Notes: generated by a model not told the origin, from the letters alone. A stretch of 64,000 nucleotides of DNA from Haematospirillum jordaniae (GCF_001611975.1 NZ_CP014525.1:1914001-1978000), one strand, 5' to 3'. Positions 26,386-36,611 are shown, counted from the stretch's first letter. Translations and numbers: made by a program.

Positions 26386-27333
26386 ATGAAGAACCCAGCA
26401 TACTCTCATCGGCATTTTCTTGGCATGGAGGGGTTATACCCTCACGAGATTGAAGAATTTCTCGATCTCGCAGATAGTTATGCTGACAGGAATCGCCAAC
26501 CCCGGTATGCGTCCAATCGCCTGACAGGACGGACGCAGGTTAACCTGTTCATGGAAGCATCAACCCGCACACGGGCTTCTTTCGAGCTTGCCGGACTCAA
26601 GATGGGGGCCAACGTCATTAACATGACGTCGGCAGGATCCTCTATCTGCAAAGGTGAGACCCTTGTTGATATGGCCGTAACCCTGAACGCAATGAAGCTG
26701 GATATACTGGTTGTTCGCCACCATGATTCAGGCGCCGCACAGCTACTGTCCAAGCATGTACAGTGTGCCGTCATCAATGCTGGCGACGGCCTACACGAGC
26801 ATCCCACACAAGCCATTGTCGATGCCCTGACCATACGACGAAACAAAGGGCGGCTGGCAGGATTGGAGGTCGCCATTTGCGGAGACCTTGCCCATTCCCG
26901 GGTTGCACGGTCCAATATTCATCTTTTGAGCACCATGGGGGTTAATATCCGGGTTGTTGCGCCACGCCCATTGCTGCCTTCGCATATTGAATGTATGGGC
27001 GTAACTCCCTTTACCGACATGCGTGAAGGCATACGGGGCGCTGACATCATCATGATGCTCCGCGTACAGAATGAGCGCCTTGGTGATTGCTGCATTCCTT
27101 CTGCCCGTGAATACGCTCACTTCTTTGGTCTGAACCGCGACAAACTTGCCTTGGCCAAACCCGATGCGCTTGTCATGCACCCGGGCCCCATCAACCGGGG
27201 TATCGAAATTGACTCAGATGTCGCTGACGATCTTGATCGTTCATTAATTCGTCAACAGGTTGAAATGAGCATTGCGGCCCGTATGGCCATTCTGGATATC
27301 CTGATCCGCAATGCCGAAAACAATGGCTTGTAA
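26386..27333 (+). CDS. pyrB: Aspartate carbamoyltransferase, catalytic subunit
   Basis: The 315-residue catalytic chain that joins carbamoyl phosphate and aspartate in pyrimidine synthesis. The carbamoyl-phosphate motif STRTRASFE, HPTQAIVDAL and MLRVQNERL with the HPGPINRG segment are intact. ATG 26386 gives the usual N-terminus; a TTG at 26323 would add 21 residues. No pyrI regulatory subunit is present; instead a degenerate PyrC' follows by 24 bases, matching the class A/B-like complexes in which an inactive dihydroorotase supports PyrB. Confidence 0.96.
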   Translation: MKNPAYSHRHFLGMEGLYPHEIEEFLDLADSYADRNRQPRYASNRLTGRTQVNLFMEASTRTRASFELAGLKMGANVINMTSAGSSICKGETLVDMAVTLNAMKLDILVVRHHDSGAAQLLSKHVQCAVINAGDGLHEHPTQAIVDALTIRRNKGRLAGLEVAICGDLAHSRVARSNIHLLSTMGVNIRVVAPRPLLPSHIECMGVTPFTDMREGIRGADIIMMLRVQNERLGDCCIPSAREYAHFFGLNRDKLALAKPDALVMHPGPINRGIEIDSDVADDLDRSLIRQQVEMSIAARMAILDILIRNAENNGL

Positions 27334-27357
27334 GCCACCCCGGGAACAGAAACGTCC

Positions 27358-28647
27358 ATGCATCGCACGCACTATTTCAATGCTCGCCTTCTGGATCCAT
27401 CCCTTGATCTGGATGCGCCGGGCGGACTTCTGGTTGAAGGGTCTTGTATCCTTGATTGCGGGCCACACCTGCAGATGTCCGGTACAGCGCATGCAGACAA
27501 TAAAATTGACTGCAGAAACATGGCGCTTGCACCGGGTTTGGTTGACATGCGAACCCATTTGCGCGAACCGGGATTTGCGCACAAAGAAACACTGCACACG
27601 ACCGGATTACTGGCTGCATCGGGCGGCGTAACCTCAGTCGCAGGCCTTCCCGGAACGGATCCTCTGGTTGACAACGAAGCAGCCCTTGCTTTTGTTCTGA
27701 ACAAGGCACGTACAGATTCAGCCGTGAAAATTTATCCCTATGCAACGGCCACAGCCGGGGCAAAAGGAACAGATCTGGTTGAGTATGGCCTTATGTCCGC
27801 AGCAGGTGCCATCGCTTTTACCGAGGGAGAGCACGCTGTATCAAATGCAGGCGTACTAAGACGGATCATGCAGTATACATCCATGCATGGGCTTCTATTG
27901 ATCCAGAGACCGGAAGAGCCATCATTGGCAAAGGGTGTTGCGACCAGTGGAGAACTGGCAACTCGCATGGGGCTTTCCGGCATGCCACCCGAGGCTGAAG
28001 TCATTCTTCTCGAGCGAGATCTGCGTCTTGTCGCAATGACGGGGGCCCGCTATCACGCATCTCTCATCTCAACAGCAGACAGCGTCGAGGCCATACGCCA
28101 AGCAAAAGCAAAGGGACTTTCTGTCACATGCGACACAGCCCCTCCTTATTTTACGCTGAATGAACTGGCCATATCTGGCTACAACACATCGGCAAAACTA
28201 AGCCCACCGCTACGATCCGAGAGCGATAGAAAAGCTGTCATTGACGGATTGCTGGATGGTACCATTGACGCCATCGTTTCGGATCACGCGCCACAGAATA
28301 GTGACACAAAAGATGTTCCCTTTGCGCGGGCGGCCTGCGGAGGCCTTGGGCTGGAAACGCTTTTGCCCCTGACGCTGGGTATGATCCACGATGGTAGCAT
28401 GCCCATATTGCGGGCTCTTGCTCTTCTCAGCCTCAATCCAGCACGCATACTTGGTCTCAAAGCCGGAAAACTGGCAGCGGGATACCCTGCTGATCTGATT
28501 GTGGTAGATCTGGACAAGCCTTGGAAGTACAGTGCAAGCAGATCTTGCTCAGGCTCCAGAAACTCGCCTTTTGACGGACATCTCTTACAAGGGCGGGTGT
28601 TGCGTACCATCGTTGACGGGAAAACAATTTATGTTCACGGTACCTGA
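27358..28647 (+). CDS. Dihydroorotase-like protein PyrC', probably non-catalytic
   Basis: A 429-residue amidohydrolase-fold protein located directly after pyrB. Active dihydroorotases carry HxH, a carboxylated Lys, two further histidines and a catalytic Asp. Here the first motif is DMRTHLREPG (HxH to R65-T-H67). The usual LxHxEDP segment is LIQRPEEP, the HxxHxST segment is YHASLIST, and the PHH segment is APPYFTL. Only VSDHAP retains its aspartate. With most metal ligands lost it should not hydrolyse dihydroorotate. The known role of such PyrC' proteins in Pseudomonas is to scaffold PyrB. An active pyrC is expected elsewhere in the genome. Confidence 0.85.
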   Translation: MHRTHYFNARLLDPSLDLDAPGGLLVEGSCILDCGPHLQMSGTAHADNKIDCRNMALAPGLVDMRTHLREPGFAHKETLHTTGLLAASGGVTSVAGLPGTDPLVDNEAALAFVLNKARTDSAVKIYPYATATAGAKGTDLVEYGLMSAAGAIAFTEGEHAVSNAGVLRRIMQYTSMHGLLLIQRPEEPSLAKGVATSGELATRMGLSGMPPEAEVILLERDLRLVAMTGARYHASLISTADSVEAIRQAKAKGLSVTCDTAPPYFTLNELAISGYNTSAKLSPPLRSESDRKAVIDGLLDGTIDAIVSDHAPQNSDTKDVPFARAACGGLGLETLLPLTLGMIHDGSMPILRALALLSLNPARILGLKAGKLAAGYPADLIVVDLDKPWKYSASRSCSGSRNSPFDGHLLQGRVLRTIVDGKTIYVHGT

Positions 28648-29248
28648 GGTGCCTGCAGAGATTACCCTGCTTTTGTGCACTGTTTTTGGATACCTTTTTG
28701 GCAGCATACCGTTCGGCGTTGTGTTGACAAAACCGTTTGGGTACGACCTTCGATCCATCGGATCGGGAAACATCGGCGCCACCAATGTCCTGCGTACAGG
28801 TCGCAAGGATCTGGCGCTGGCAACCTTGGTCATGGATGCGGGCAAGGGAGGCATTGCAGCCGCGCTGGCCGTGATACTGGTTGACACATCTGGCAGTCTT
28901 CTCGCCGGATGCGCCGCCGTTCTGGGCCATAACTTCCCGATCTGGCTTCGCTTCAAGGGAGGCAAAGGAGTTGCCACCACGCTGGGCGTTCTGTTCCTGA
29001 CAGCCTGGCCCGTTGGGGCCATAGCATGCGGCATCTGGTTCCTGATGGCAGTTTTGACCCGCTACTCCTCTCTCTCTGCCTTGATGGCCTTAGGCACAGC
29101 CCCGGTTTCAGCATGGTTTCTGGCTTCTCCAGCCCATGCTGCAGCGTTTGCCGGCTTGGCTATCCTTGCCTTCGTACGCCATCATGAAAACATAAGACGG
29201 CTCTTTCAAGGCACAGAGTCAAAGATAAGACTGGGGAAGGCGCAATAA
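28631..29248 (+). CDS. plsY: Glycerol-3-phosphate acyltransferase PlsY
   Basis: A 205-residue inner-membrane enzyme that moves the acyl group of acyl-phosphate to glycerol-3-phosphate, starting phospholipid synthesis. The motifs GSIPFGVVL, SGNIGATNVLR, GHNFPIWLRFKGGKGVAT and the C-terminal RHHENIRRL are all conserved. ATG 28631 overlaps the end of pyrC' by 17 bases. It converges with the asparaginase gene with a single base between the stop codons and no terminator. Confidence 0.95.
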   Translation: MFTVPEVPAEITLLLCTVFGYLFGSIPFGVVLTKPFGYDLRSIGSGNIGATNVLRTGRKDLALATLVMDAGKGGIAAALAVILVDTSGSLLAGCAAVLGHNFPIWLRFKGGKGVATTLGVLFLTAWPVGAIACGIWFLMAVLTRYSSLSALMALGTAPVSAWFLASPAHAAAFAGLAILAFVRHHENIRRLFQGTESKIRLGKAQ

Positions 29249-29249
29249 T

Positions 29250-30236
29250 CTAGCAGATCCGTGTCTCTCCACAAAAATCACGGAAGAACATATCTACGGC
29301 GCTTTGGCCACGCAGGCCATGAGACAAGATAAGGTGTAGCTTGGCAAAAGCCGTTTCCCGTGTCAGGCCACGCCCTGCAAGGACACCTGCATCACGTAAC
29401 GCCGCACCTGCCTCGTAATGATCCAGATCGATAGCTCCGCCTAAGCATTGACTGACAGCAACGACCAATGTTCCATGACGCACCAGATCGGATAGGACCT
29501 GCTGTAAGGCTCCCTCTACAAAAGGGGCTGTACCGTTGCCAAAGCATTCCAGAACCAAGCCACTTGGCTGCCATGCCGTCAATCCGGCCAAGAACCCGGC
29601 AGAAAGCCCCGGATAACAGGCAACAAGACCAATATCCACAACAGCCGGTAATGGCCGTGGAGGACCAAGAGCAAGCTCTTCGTTACTTGGAATTGGCCAT
29701 GGAGCATCAACACCCCCCAACGATAACACATCACGAAATGCATCAGGAGTTGATGTAGATATTTTACGACTGCGTACAGCAGGGATAATGCGGCCTCCAA
29801 AGCAAACGAGAACGCCATGAGTATCTGGGTCTCTCGCAACAGAAAGTGCCTGTTCCAGATTCCGGATACCATCACTGTCATGACCAACCAGAGGGATCAT
29901 GGAGCCTGTCAGAACAACAGGCGCTCCACGTGCAACCTGCTGCAAGGCAAGGCTTGCGGCTGTCCAAGATAATGTATCAGTACCATGCACGACAACAACA
30001 CCATGGCCAGATGATGTTGCACGCACACACTCATGTCCGATCCTGTACCAAAGAGCAGGATCAACATGGGCGCTGTCAACAGCGGGGACATATTCCAGCA
30101 CCATATCCCGGCTATCAACACAACCAGGCAGCATATGATCAAGGAGCGAGGCAAAGGAAGCAGCAGGACGCCACCCCTTCTCACCAAGCTCCATTCCAAT
30201 GGTACCACCTGTATACAAAATTGTAACTGGACGCAT
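29250..30236 (-). CDS. L-asparaginase (type I-like, cytoplasmic)
   Basis: A 328-residue asparaginase/glutaminase-family enzyme releasing ammonia from asparagine. Both threonine motifs are present: YTGGTIGM at the N-terminus and VVVHGTDTLSWTAA. No signal peptide is seen, so a cytoplasmic location is likely. ATG 30236 with AGGG close upstream is preferred; GTG 30263 would add nine residues. It lies on the opposite strand inside what is otherwise the plus-strand run pyrB-pyrC'-plsY-dprA-topA-rnr, and so looks like an insertion into that cluster. Confidence 0.85.
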   Translation of the reverse strand: MRPVTILYTGGTIGMELGEKGWRPAASFASLLDHMLPGCVDSRDMVLEYVPAVDSAHVDPALWYRIGHECVRATSSGHGVVVVHGTDTLSWTAASLALQQVARGAPVVLTGSMIPLVGHDSDGIRNLEQALSVARDPDTHGVLVCFGGRIIPAVRSRKISTSTPDAFRDVLSLGGVDAPWPIPSNEELALGPPRPLPAVVDIGLVACYPGLSAGFLAGLTAWQPSGLVLECFGNGTAPFVEGALQQVLSDLVRHGTLVVAVSQCLGGAIDLDHYEAGAALRDAGVLAGRGLTRETAFAKLHLILSHGLRGQSAVDMFFRDFCGETRIC

Positions 30237-30348
30237 ATCACCCTGCTGAGCAGAAAGATTCACATCAATGCTCGCTAATTAATGATGAAGAGTATCGGAA
30301 GGTCAATCATCACCTTGATATATAACCATGAATTGATAATATATCATC

Positions 30349-31488
30349 ATGATGACGTCGCTTTTCTCTCGCCCCGCCTCCACCCTGTCTCATTCCGACA
30401 AGATTAACTGGCTTCGCCTGATCCGTAGTGAGAATGTTGGTCCCATTACATTTTTCAAGCTTCTTGACCGATTTGGGACACCCCGGGATGCTTTAAATGC
30501 CTTACCGGAACTGGCTCGCCGTGGAGGACGGGGCAAACCCATCAAGATATGCTCCGCGAGTATAGCTGAGCGTGAACTAATGACAGCCGAAGCAATGGGA
30601 GCACAGCTGCTTTGCGCCATTGAACCAGGCTACCCTACCCTTTTGTCTGCAATCGATGATGCACCACCCTGCATTTATATCATGGGCAATGAGTCAGTCC
30701 TAAAAAACCCCTGCGTATCCATTGTCGGGGCACGAAATGCATCGGCAGGCGCACGCCAACTCGCTTGGCGGTTGGCCATGGATCTTGGGCAGGCAGGGAT
30801 GACCGTTGTCTCCGGACTGGCTCGCGGCATTGATACATCGGCACACGAAGGGTCCCTACAAACAGGAACCATTGCTGTGATGGCTGGCGGCCCCGATGTG
30901 ATCTATCCGCCCGAGAACAAAGATCTGTATGATAAAATTCGGGCTACAGGCGCCATTGTTTCTGAAATGCCTCCTCTGAGTGAGCCACAAGCCCGCCATT
31001 TTCCACGGCGTAACCGTATCATATCCGGTCTGTCACGCGGCTTGGTCGTGATGGAGGCAACAGCCCGATCCGGCTCGTTGATCACAGCACGTATGGCCGC
31101 TGAACAAGGGCGAGATGTTTTTGCCGTACCGGGCTCACCCTTGGACCCCCGCAGTGAAGGCCCCAACAATTTGATACGGGATGGTGCAACACTGGTAAGA
31201 AGTGCGGATGACATTCTTTTCGCGTTGGGCAATGCCGGGCACGCACCCCTCTGTGAGCCCGTATACACTAATTTTTCCAAGGGAAAACCGTCGCACTTCA
31301 ATGAAAGTACCTTGGCAGAGGCCAGGAAGATTATTGGCGGTTTGCTGTCACCTGCTGCTGTGACTGTTGACGAAATCATCCGGCAATGCCAATTGTCTCC
31401 GGCTGTCGTCTCCATGGTTCTCTTGGAGCTGGAGTTGGCGGGGCGCCTTGAACGGCACCCCGGAGGTCGCGTGTCAATGCTTGCATAA
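30349..31488 (+). CDS. dprA: DNA-processing protein DprA (Smf)
   Basis: A 379-residue protein that binds incoming single-stranded DNA and loads RecA during transformation. The Rossmann core is intact: VSIVGARNASAGARQLA, VSGLARGIDTSAHEG, ARHFPRRNRIISGLSRG and GSLITARMAAEQGRDVFAVPG as shorter conserved stretches. An N-terminal SAM/HhH-like region and a C-terminal winged-helix (DprA_WH) region flank it. The start is ATG 30349 or 30352. Next to topA, the usual alphaproteobacterial order. Confidence 0.94.
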   Translation: MMTSLFSRPASTLSHSDKINWLRLIRSENVGPITFFKLLDRFGTPRDALNALPELARRGGRGKPIKICSASIAERELMTAEAMGAQLLCAIEPGYPTLLSAIDDAPPCIYIMGNESVLKNPCVSIVGARNASAGARQLAWRLAMDLGQAGMTVVSGLARGIDTSAHEGSLQTGTIAVMAGGPDVIYPPENKDLYDKIRATGAIVSEMPPLSEPQARHFPRRNRIISGLSRGLVVMEATARSGSLITARMAAEQGRDVFAVPGSPLDPRSEGPNNLIRDGATLVRSADDILFALGNAGHAPLCEPVYTNFSKGKPSHFNESTLAEARKIIGGLLSPAAVTVDEIIRQCQLSPAVVSMVLLELELAGRLERHPGGRVSMLA

Positions 31489-31561
31489 TTCTCTGGAACA
31501 GAAGGATTATCGTGGGACGACACCACTCTGTAATCAGGAAAGAAGTGTGCCCGGATATCCC

Positions 31562-34210
31562 ATGAACGTTGTCATTGTCGAGTCGCCGGCCAAGGCCAAA
31601 ACCATCAACAAGTATCTGGGCAAGGATTACACCGTTCTTGCATCCTTCGGCCATGTGCGCGACCTGCCGCCAAAAGACGGATCCGTCCGACCGGATGAAG
31701 ACTTTGCAATGGACTGGGATACAGACAGTCGATCGGAAAAACACATTCGCGAGATCGTTCAGGCGGTCAAGAATGCCGAGCGGGTTTTTCTGGCTTCTGA
31801 CCCGGATCGTGAAGGAGAAGCGATTGCTTGGCATGTGTTGGAGGAACTGTCCCGTCGGCGCGCCCTGAAGGGGGTGGATGTCAAACGTGTAACCTTTAAC
31901 GCCATTACCAAAACCGCGGTGACAGAGGCTATCAATAACCCCCGCGACATAGACCAGCCTCTGGTTGATGCCTATATGGCCAGAAGAGCCTTGGACTATC
32001 TTGTTGGGTTCACCTTATCGCCGGTGCTGTGGCGGAAGCTGCCCGGGTCACGCTCTGCCGGCCGGGTACAATCCGTTGCCCTGCGCCTGATCTGTGAGCG
32101 TGAATCAGAGATTGAGCGGTTCCGTTCCGAAGAATACTGGACAATTACGGCTGACATGCGCTCGGCCATGGACAAGCCTTTTACAGCGCGCCTAACGCAC
32201 CTAGATGGCCAGAAACTTGAAAAGTTCTCGCTGTCCGATGCCTCCTCTGCTGAAAGGGCCCTTGTTGCCGTCAAGGCTGGTGCCTTTACCGTTTCGTCTC
32301 TGGAACGCAAGCAGGCCAAACGCCACCCTGCGCCGCCATTCACGACGTCAACATTACAACAGGAAGCCGCGCGGAAACTGTACTTTTCCGCCACCCGGAC
32401 GATGCAGACAGCACAAAGGCTGTATGAAGGTGTAACAATCCGCGGTGAAACCGTTGGTCTGATCACCTATATGCGTACAGATGCTGTTTCCATAACACCG
32501 GAAGCTGTCAATGACATCCGCACCTTGATTGAACAGGGATGGGGCAGCAAACTGCTTCCATCAACGCCCCGGGTTTACAAGACAAAACAGAAGAATGCCC
32601 AAGAAGCGCACGAAGCCATTCGCCCGACCAATGTTTTTCTACGTCCGGCAGATGTTCGCGACTCCTTGGATGATGATCAGTTCAAACTGTATGAGCTTGT
32701 CTGGAAACGTACCGTTGCCAGCCAGATGGAAAGTGCCCTGCTTGACCAGACCGGCGTAAATCTGTCGACCCGGGATCGGAAAACAGTACTTCGTGCAAAT
32801 GGGTCAACCGTTGTCTTCGAAGGCTTCCTGACCCTGTACCGGGAAGATCTTGATGATATATCGGGTCAGGATGACGAAGACAAGGAACGTATACTTCCCC
32901 CCCTGCATGAAGGAGAAACAACAACGCTGTCCGACGCACGGACCGATCAGCACTTTACCCAGCCTCCGCCCCGCTATTCTGAGGCTAGTCTGGTTAAAAA
33001 GATGGAAGAGCTGGGCATTGGGCGCCCCTCGACCTATGCCTCGATTCTCCACGTCCTGCAGGATCGAAGCTATGTTAGACTGGAGCAACGCAAATTCATC
33101 CCCGAAGATCGGGGGCGTATTGTCACGGCATTCCTTGAAAGCTTCTTCCGCCGCTATGTGGAATATAATTTCACGGCTACCCTTGAAAATCAGCTGGATG
33201 AAATATCAGCTGGCGCAGTAAACTGGAAAGATGTGCTCCGCAATTTCTGGCAGGATTTTACACAGGCCATATCCGGGACCAAAAACCTGAGAATCAGCGA
33301 GGTGCTTGATGCCCTAGACGCTGACCTTGGCGTGCATCTGTTCCCTGAAAAGGAAGATGGATCCGATCCCCGCCTCTGCCCGTCCTGCCAAACCGGTCGC
33401 CTTTCGCTAAAACTTGGAAAGACCGGGGCCTTCATCGGATGCTCGACGTACCCCGAATGTCGCTATACCCGCCCCTTGGGCGGAAATGCCGAAGATGCAG
33501 GCGCAGGGGACCGTGAATTGGGGACAGACCCAGAAACCAGCTTGGCCGTTGTGGTACGCAAGGGGCCATATGGTTGGTACGTGCAGCTGGGGGAGGCAAC
33601 CGGGGAAGGCAAGGCAAAGACCAAACCCAAACGAGCCGGTTTGCCAAAAGATATAGATCCTCAGGCCATAGATCTGGAGCGTGCACTGTCTCTCCTCTCC
33701 CTGCCAAGAACAGTTGGTCAGCACCCTGAATCCGGTCTACCCATTCTGGCTGGCATTGGCCGCTTTGGTCCGTACATTGTGCACGACGGCAAGTACGTCA
33801 ACCTGCGCCAAGACAATGTCCTAGATATAGGCATCAACCGTGCCGTAGATCTTCTGGCATCGGCAAAGACACGTGCACCCAAGGCAGCCGGCAAAGAACT
33901 GGGCACCCATCCCGATGACGGAAAGAGCGTGCAGCTCCTTTCAGGGCGCTATGGCCCATACGTGGAACATGGCAGCATACGAGCCAATATTCCGAAGGGT
34001 ACCGATCCTGAAACAGTAACACTGGAGCAAGCCTTGGAATGGCTGGCGGCCAAGGCTGAAAAAAATCCAAAGGCTGGCAAAGCGACCACTACCAAAACAA
34101 AAAGCAAGAAAGCAGCTACTAAGCCGTCTGACAAGAAAGAGAAGACAGCAAGCAAGCCTGCACCACGATCCCGCAGCAAGAAGAAAACCGATGACGATGA
34201 TGTCTCCTGA
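31562..34210 (+). CDS. topA: DNA topoisomerase I (type IA)
   Basis: An 882-residue enzyme that relaxes negative supercoils. The Toprim start MNVVIVESPAKAKTINKYLG, the DPDREGEAIAWH acidic motif and the active-site Tyr303 in GLITYMRTDAV are present. One intact four-cysteine zinc finger (CPSCQTG...CSTYPEC) begins near residue 606, followed by two Toprim-C repeats (RFGPYIVHDGKY and RYGPYVEHG) and a Lys-rich tail. ATG 31562 is the proper start; the frame is open further upstream within dprA. Rnr follows without a gap. Confidence 0.96.
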   Translation: MNVVIVESPAKAKTINKYLGKDYTVLASFGHVRDLPPKDGSVRPDEDFAMDWDTDSRSEKHIREIVQAVKNAERVFLASDPDREGEAIAWHVLEELSRRRALKGVDVKRVTFNAITKTAVTEAINNPRDIDQPLVDAYMARRALDYLVGFTLSPVLWRKLPGSRSAGRVQSVALRLICERESEIERFRSEEYWTITADMRSAMDKPFTARLTHLDGQKLEKFSLSDASSAERALVAVKAGAFTVSSLERKQAKRHPAPPFTTSTLQQEAARKLYFSATRTMQTAQRLYEGVTIRGETVGLITYMRTDAVSITPEAVNDIRTLIEQGWGSKLLPSTPRVYKTKQKNAQEAHEAIRPTNVFLRPADVRDSLDDDQFKLYELVWKRTVASQMESALLDQTGVNLSTRDRKTVLRANGSTVVFEGFLTLYREDLDDISGQDDEDKERILPPLHEGETTTLSDARTDQHFTQPPPRYSEASLVKKMEELGIGRPSTYASILHVLQDRSYVRLEQRKFIPEDRGRIVTAFLESFFRRYVEYNFTATLENQLDEISAGAVNWKDVLRNFWQDFTQAISGTKNLRISEVLDALDADLGVHLFPEKEDGSDPRLCPSCQTGRLSLKLGKTGAFIGCSTYPECRYTRPLGGNAEDAGAGDRELGTDPETSLAVVVRKGPYGWYVQLGEATGEGKAKTKPKRAGLPKDIDPQAIDLERALSLLSLPRTVGQHPESGLPILAGIGRFGPYIVHDGKYVNLRQDNVLDIGINRAVDLLASAKTRAPKAAGKELGTHPDDGKSVQLLSGRYGPYVEHGSIRANIPKGTDPETVTLEQALEWLAAKAEKNPKAGKATTTKTKSKKAATKPSDKKEKTASKPAPRSRSKKKTDDDDVS

Positions 34211-34228
34211 GTGCAGGAGGCCCTGATT

Positions 34229-36541
34229 TTGGCAAAGAAAAATCCAAAACATGTCCCTGTTCCCACCCGCAAGGATGTGCTCGACTTTATTCAGGGAAAT
34301 CCGGGCCGGATCAGTAAACGCGAACTGGCTAGGGCCTTCAACCTGACGGCAGAGCAACGCCCTCTTCTACAACAAATTATCAAAGGGCTAGAGAAAGAGG
34401 GACAAATCCAGCGGCGCCACAAACACCGCCCCCAGTATCCGGAACGTCTGCCTCAGATGGTCGCAATTCAGATAACCGGGACGGATTCCGAGGGGGAACT
34501 GGTGGGGCGGCCTTTAACGTGGGAACAGGAAGGATCACCTCCCCGGGTTTTTGTCACGGCAACACGCCGCGGCCTGCCAACGGTCGGAGTCGGGGACCAT
34601 GTGCTGTGCAAGCTGACACCGGGACGCAACGGAAATTACAACGGCCACGTCATCCAGAAGCTTGTTGAAACGCCCGCGCGGGTTCTGGGTATTCTGGAAG
34701 CCGGGGTTAATGGCTTGCTCTTGCGCCCCACAGATCGTCGGGACCGCCAAGGCTATGTGATTGCCAGAGGTGATGCTGCCGGAGCCCATGTGGGGGAGCT
34801 GGTTGAAGCGGAGATTCTCTCCGGACGGCGTTCCGGTCTGCGACAAGCGAAGGTTCTGGACAGGCTTGGCTCCATGAACAGCCCCGGGGCTGTCAGCCTG
34901 ATTGCCATTCATGCCCATGGTATCCCCGTAGAATTCCCTGCAGATGCCTTGGAGCAAGCAGCCAAGGCCAAGAAAGCCCCCCTAGGAAAGCGTACAGATC
35001 TACGGTCTGTTCCTTTGGTAACGATTGACGGCGAAGACGCCCGGGACTTTGATGACGCGGTATGGGCAGAACCAACAGAGGATGGCGGATGGCATGCGCT
35101 GGTTGCCATTGCTGACGTGTCTTACTATGTGCGTCCCGGTACCCCCTTGGACAAGACAGCGTATGAACGCGGCAATTCGGTCTACTTTCCTGACCGAGTT
35201 GTTCCCATGCTGCCAGAGGCTCTCTCGAACGGATGGTGCTCACTCCGCCCGAATGAAGAGCGACCCTGCGTAGCAGTTCACATGTGGTTTGATGCCAAAG
35301 GCAAGAAAATCAGGCATACATTCATCCGTGGCTTGATGAAATCCAAGGCTCGTTTGACCTATACCCAAGTTCAGAATGCTTTCGATGGCATTATGGATGA
35401 AACAACGTCACCGCTTGACGAAGATGTCCTGAAGCCTCTGTACGGTTGCTTCAAGGCTCTTCGCTCCCACAGAGAACATCGCGGTGCCTTGGAGATCACG
35501 ATCCCGGAGAGAAAGATCCTGGTCGATGATACCGGGGCTGTTACCGCAATCCAGCCACGCATCCAGAGTGACAGCCATCGCTTGGTTGAGGAGCTGATGG
35601 TTGCAGCCAATGTTTGTGCCGCAGAAACACTGGAATCGCTGGAAGCCCCCTGTATGTACAGGGTGCACGACGAGCCCCCGATGGAACGTCTAGAAAACCT
35701 GCGTACGTTTCTGCGTACAATTGGTCTGAATCTGGCGACCGGTGCCCTGACACCCCGCAACTTCAATCATATTTTGGAACGGGTCAAAGATACGGCCTAT
35801 GAGCACCTGGTACACTCGGTCGTTCTACGCAGCCAGTCACAGGCTATCTATACGCCTGAAAACCGAGGGCATTTTGGCCTGGGCTTGCGTCATTATGCGC
35901 ACTTTACCTCCCCCATTCGGCGCTATGCGGATCTTTTGGTACACAGGGCCCTGATATCAGGACTGGGGCTGGGAACACGGAACGAATATCTACCGGAAGA
36001 ACAGGCTGCATCCTTTCCCCAGGCAGGTGAGCATATTTCGTCTACGGAGCGGCGTGCTGCACAGGCTGAACGTGATGTCATAGACCGGTATACGGCTCAT
36101 TTCATGGCATCAAAGGTCGGGGCCCGCTTTGCAGGACGCGTTGCCAGCGTCAATCGTTTCGGCCTTTTTGTCGAGCTGGATGAAACAGGTGCCAACGGGC
36201 TGATACCAATATCCACACTGCAAGATGATTTTTACCATTACGACGAAGGAGCACATCGCCTGTCCGGGCAAAGCGGCAGAGTGTCGTACACGTTGGGCGA
36301 TCGTATCTTGGTCACTCTTGCAAAAGCCGATCCTCTGACTGGCTCATTGATTTTTGAGATTGTCCGCCAAGGAAGAGACTCTCAGCACTTACAACGTGAC
36401 AATACCAACACGCAAACGCGCCGGGGACCAAAACCTTTCAAAGGCAATCGGCGCAAGGTTGGGTCCAGACAAGCACCGCAGGATTTACAGGTTGCCTACC
36501 CCGCGTCGTCAACAAAAAGGAAACCAGGAAAGAGGAAATAG
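34229..36541 (+). CDS. rnr: Ribonuclease R
   Basis: A 770-residue 3'-5' exoribonuclease that degrades structured RNA. Order: an N-terminal winged-helix segment, cold-shock domains, the RNB catalytic domain with the DGEDARDFDDAVWAE acidic cluster (about residues 268-282), and a C-terminal S1 domain (FAGRVASVNRFGLFVELD) followed by a basic tail. TTG 34229 is the likely start because AGGAGG lies eight bases upstream; the GTG at 34211 abuts the topA stop and precedes that ribosome site. Position immediately after topA suggests one transcript. Confidence 0.93.
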   Translation: MAKKNPKHVPVPTRKDVLDFIQGNPGRISKRELARAFNLTAEQRPLLQQIIKGLEKEGQIQRRHKHRPQYPERLPQMVAIQITGTDSEGELVGRPLTWEQEGSPPRVFVTATRRGLPTVGVGDHVLCKLTPGRNGNYNGHVIQKLVETPARVLGILEAGVNGLLLRPTDRRDRQGYVIARGDAAGAHVGELVEAEILSGRRSGLRQAKVLDRLGSMNSPGAVSLIAIHAHGIPVEFPADALEQAAKAKKAPLGKRTDLRSVPLVTIDGEDARDFDDAVWAEPTEDGGWHALVAIADVSYYVRPGTPLDKTAYERGNSVYFPDRVVPMLPEALSNGWCSLRPNEERPCVAVHMWFDAKGKKIRHTFIRGLMKSKARLTYTQVQNAFDGIMDETTSPLDEDVLKPLYGCFKALRSHREHRGALEITIPERKILVDDTGAVTAIQPRIQSDSHRLVEELMVAANVCAAETLESLEAPCMYRVHDEPPMERLENLRTFLRTIGLNLATGALTPRNFNHILERVKDTAYEHLVHSVVLRSQSQAIYTPENRGHFGLGLRHYAHFTSPIRRYADLLVHRALISGLGLGTRNEYLPEEQAASFPQAGEHISSTERRAAQAERDVIDRYTAHFMASKVGARFAGRVASVNRFGLFVELDETGANGLIPISTLQDDFYHYDEGAHRLSGQSGRVSYTLGDRILVTLAKADPLTGSLIFEIVRQGRDSQHLQRDNTNTQTRRGPKPFKGNRRKVGSRQAPQDLQVAYPASSTKRKPGKRK

Positions 36542-36611
36542 CGGTATCTGCGCTTGTTTGGTGTTTCCTTCTGCGATCATAATAAGAACGCTTGGCTTTC
36601 AGAAATTTTGA

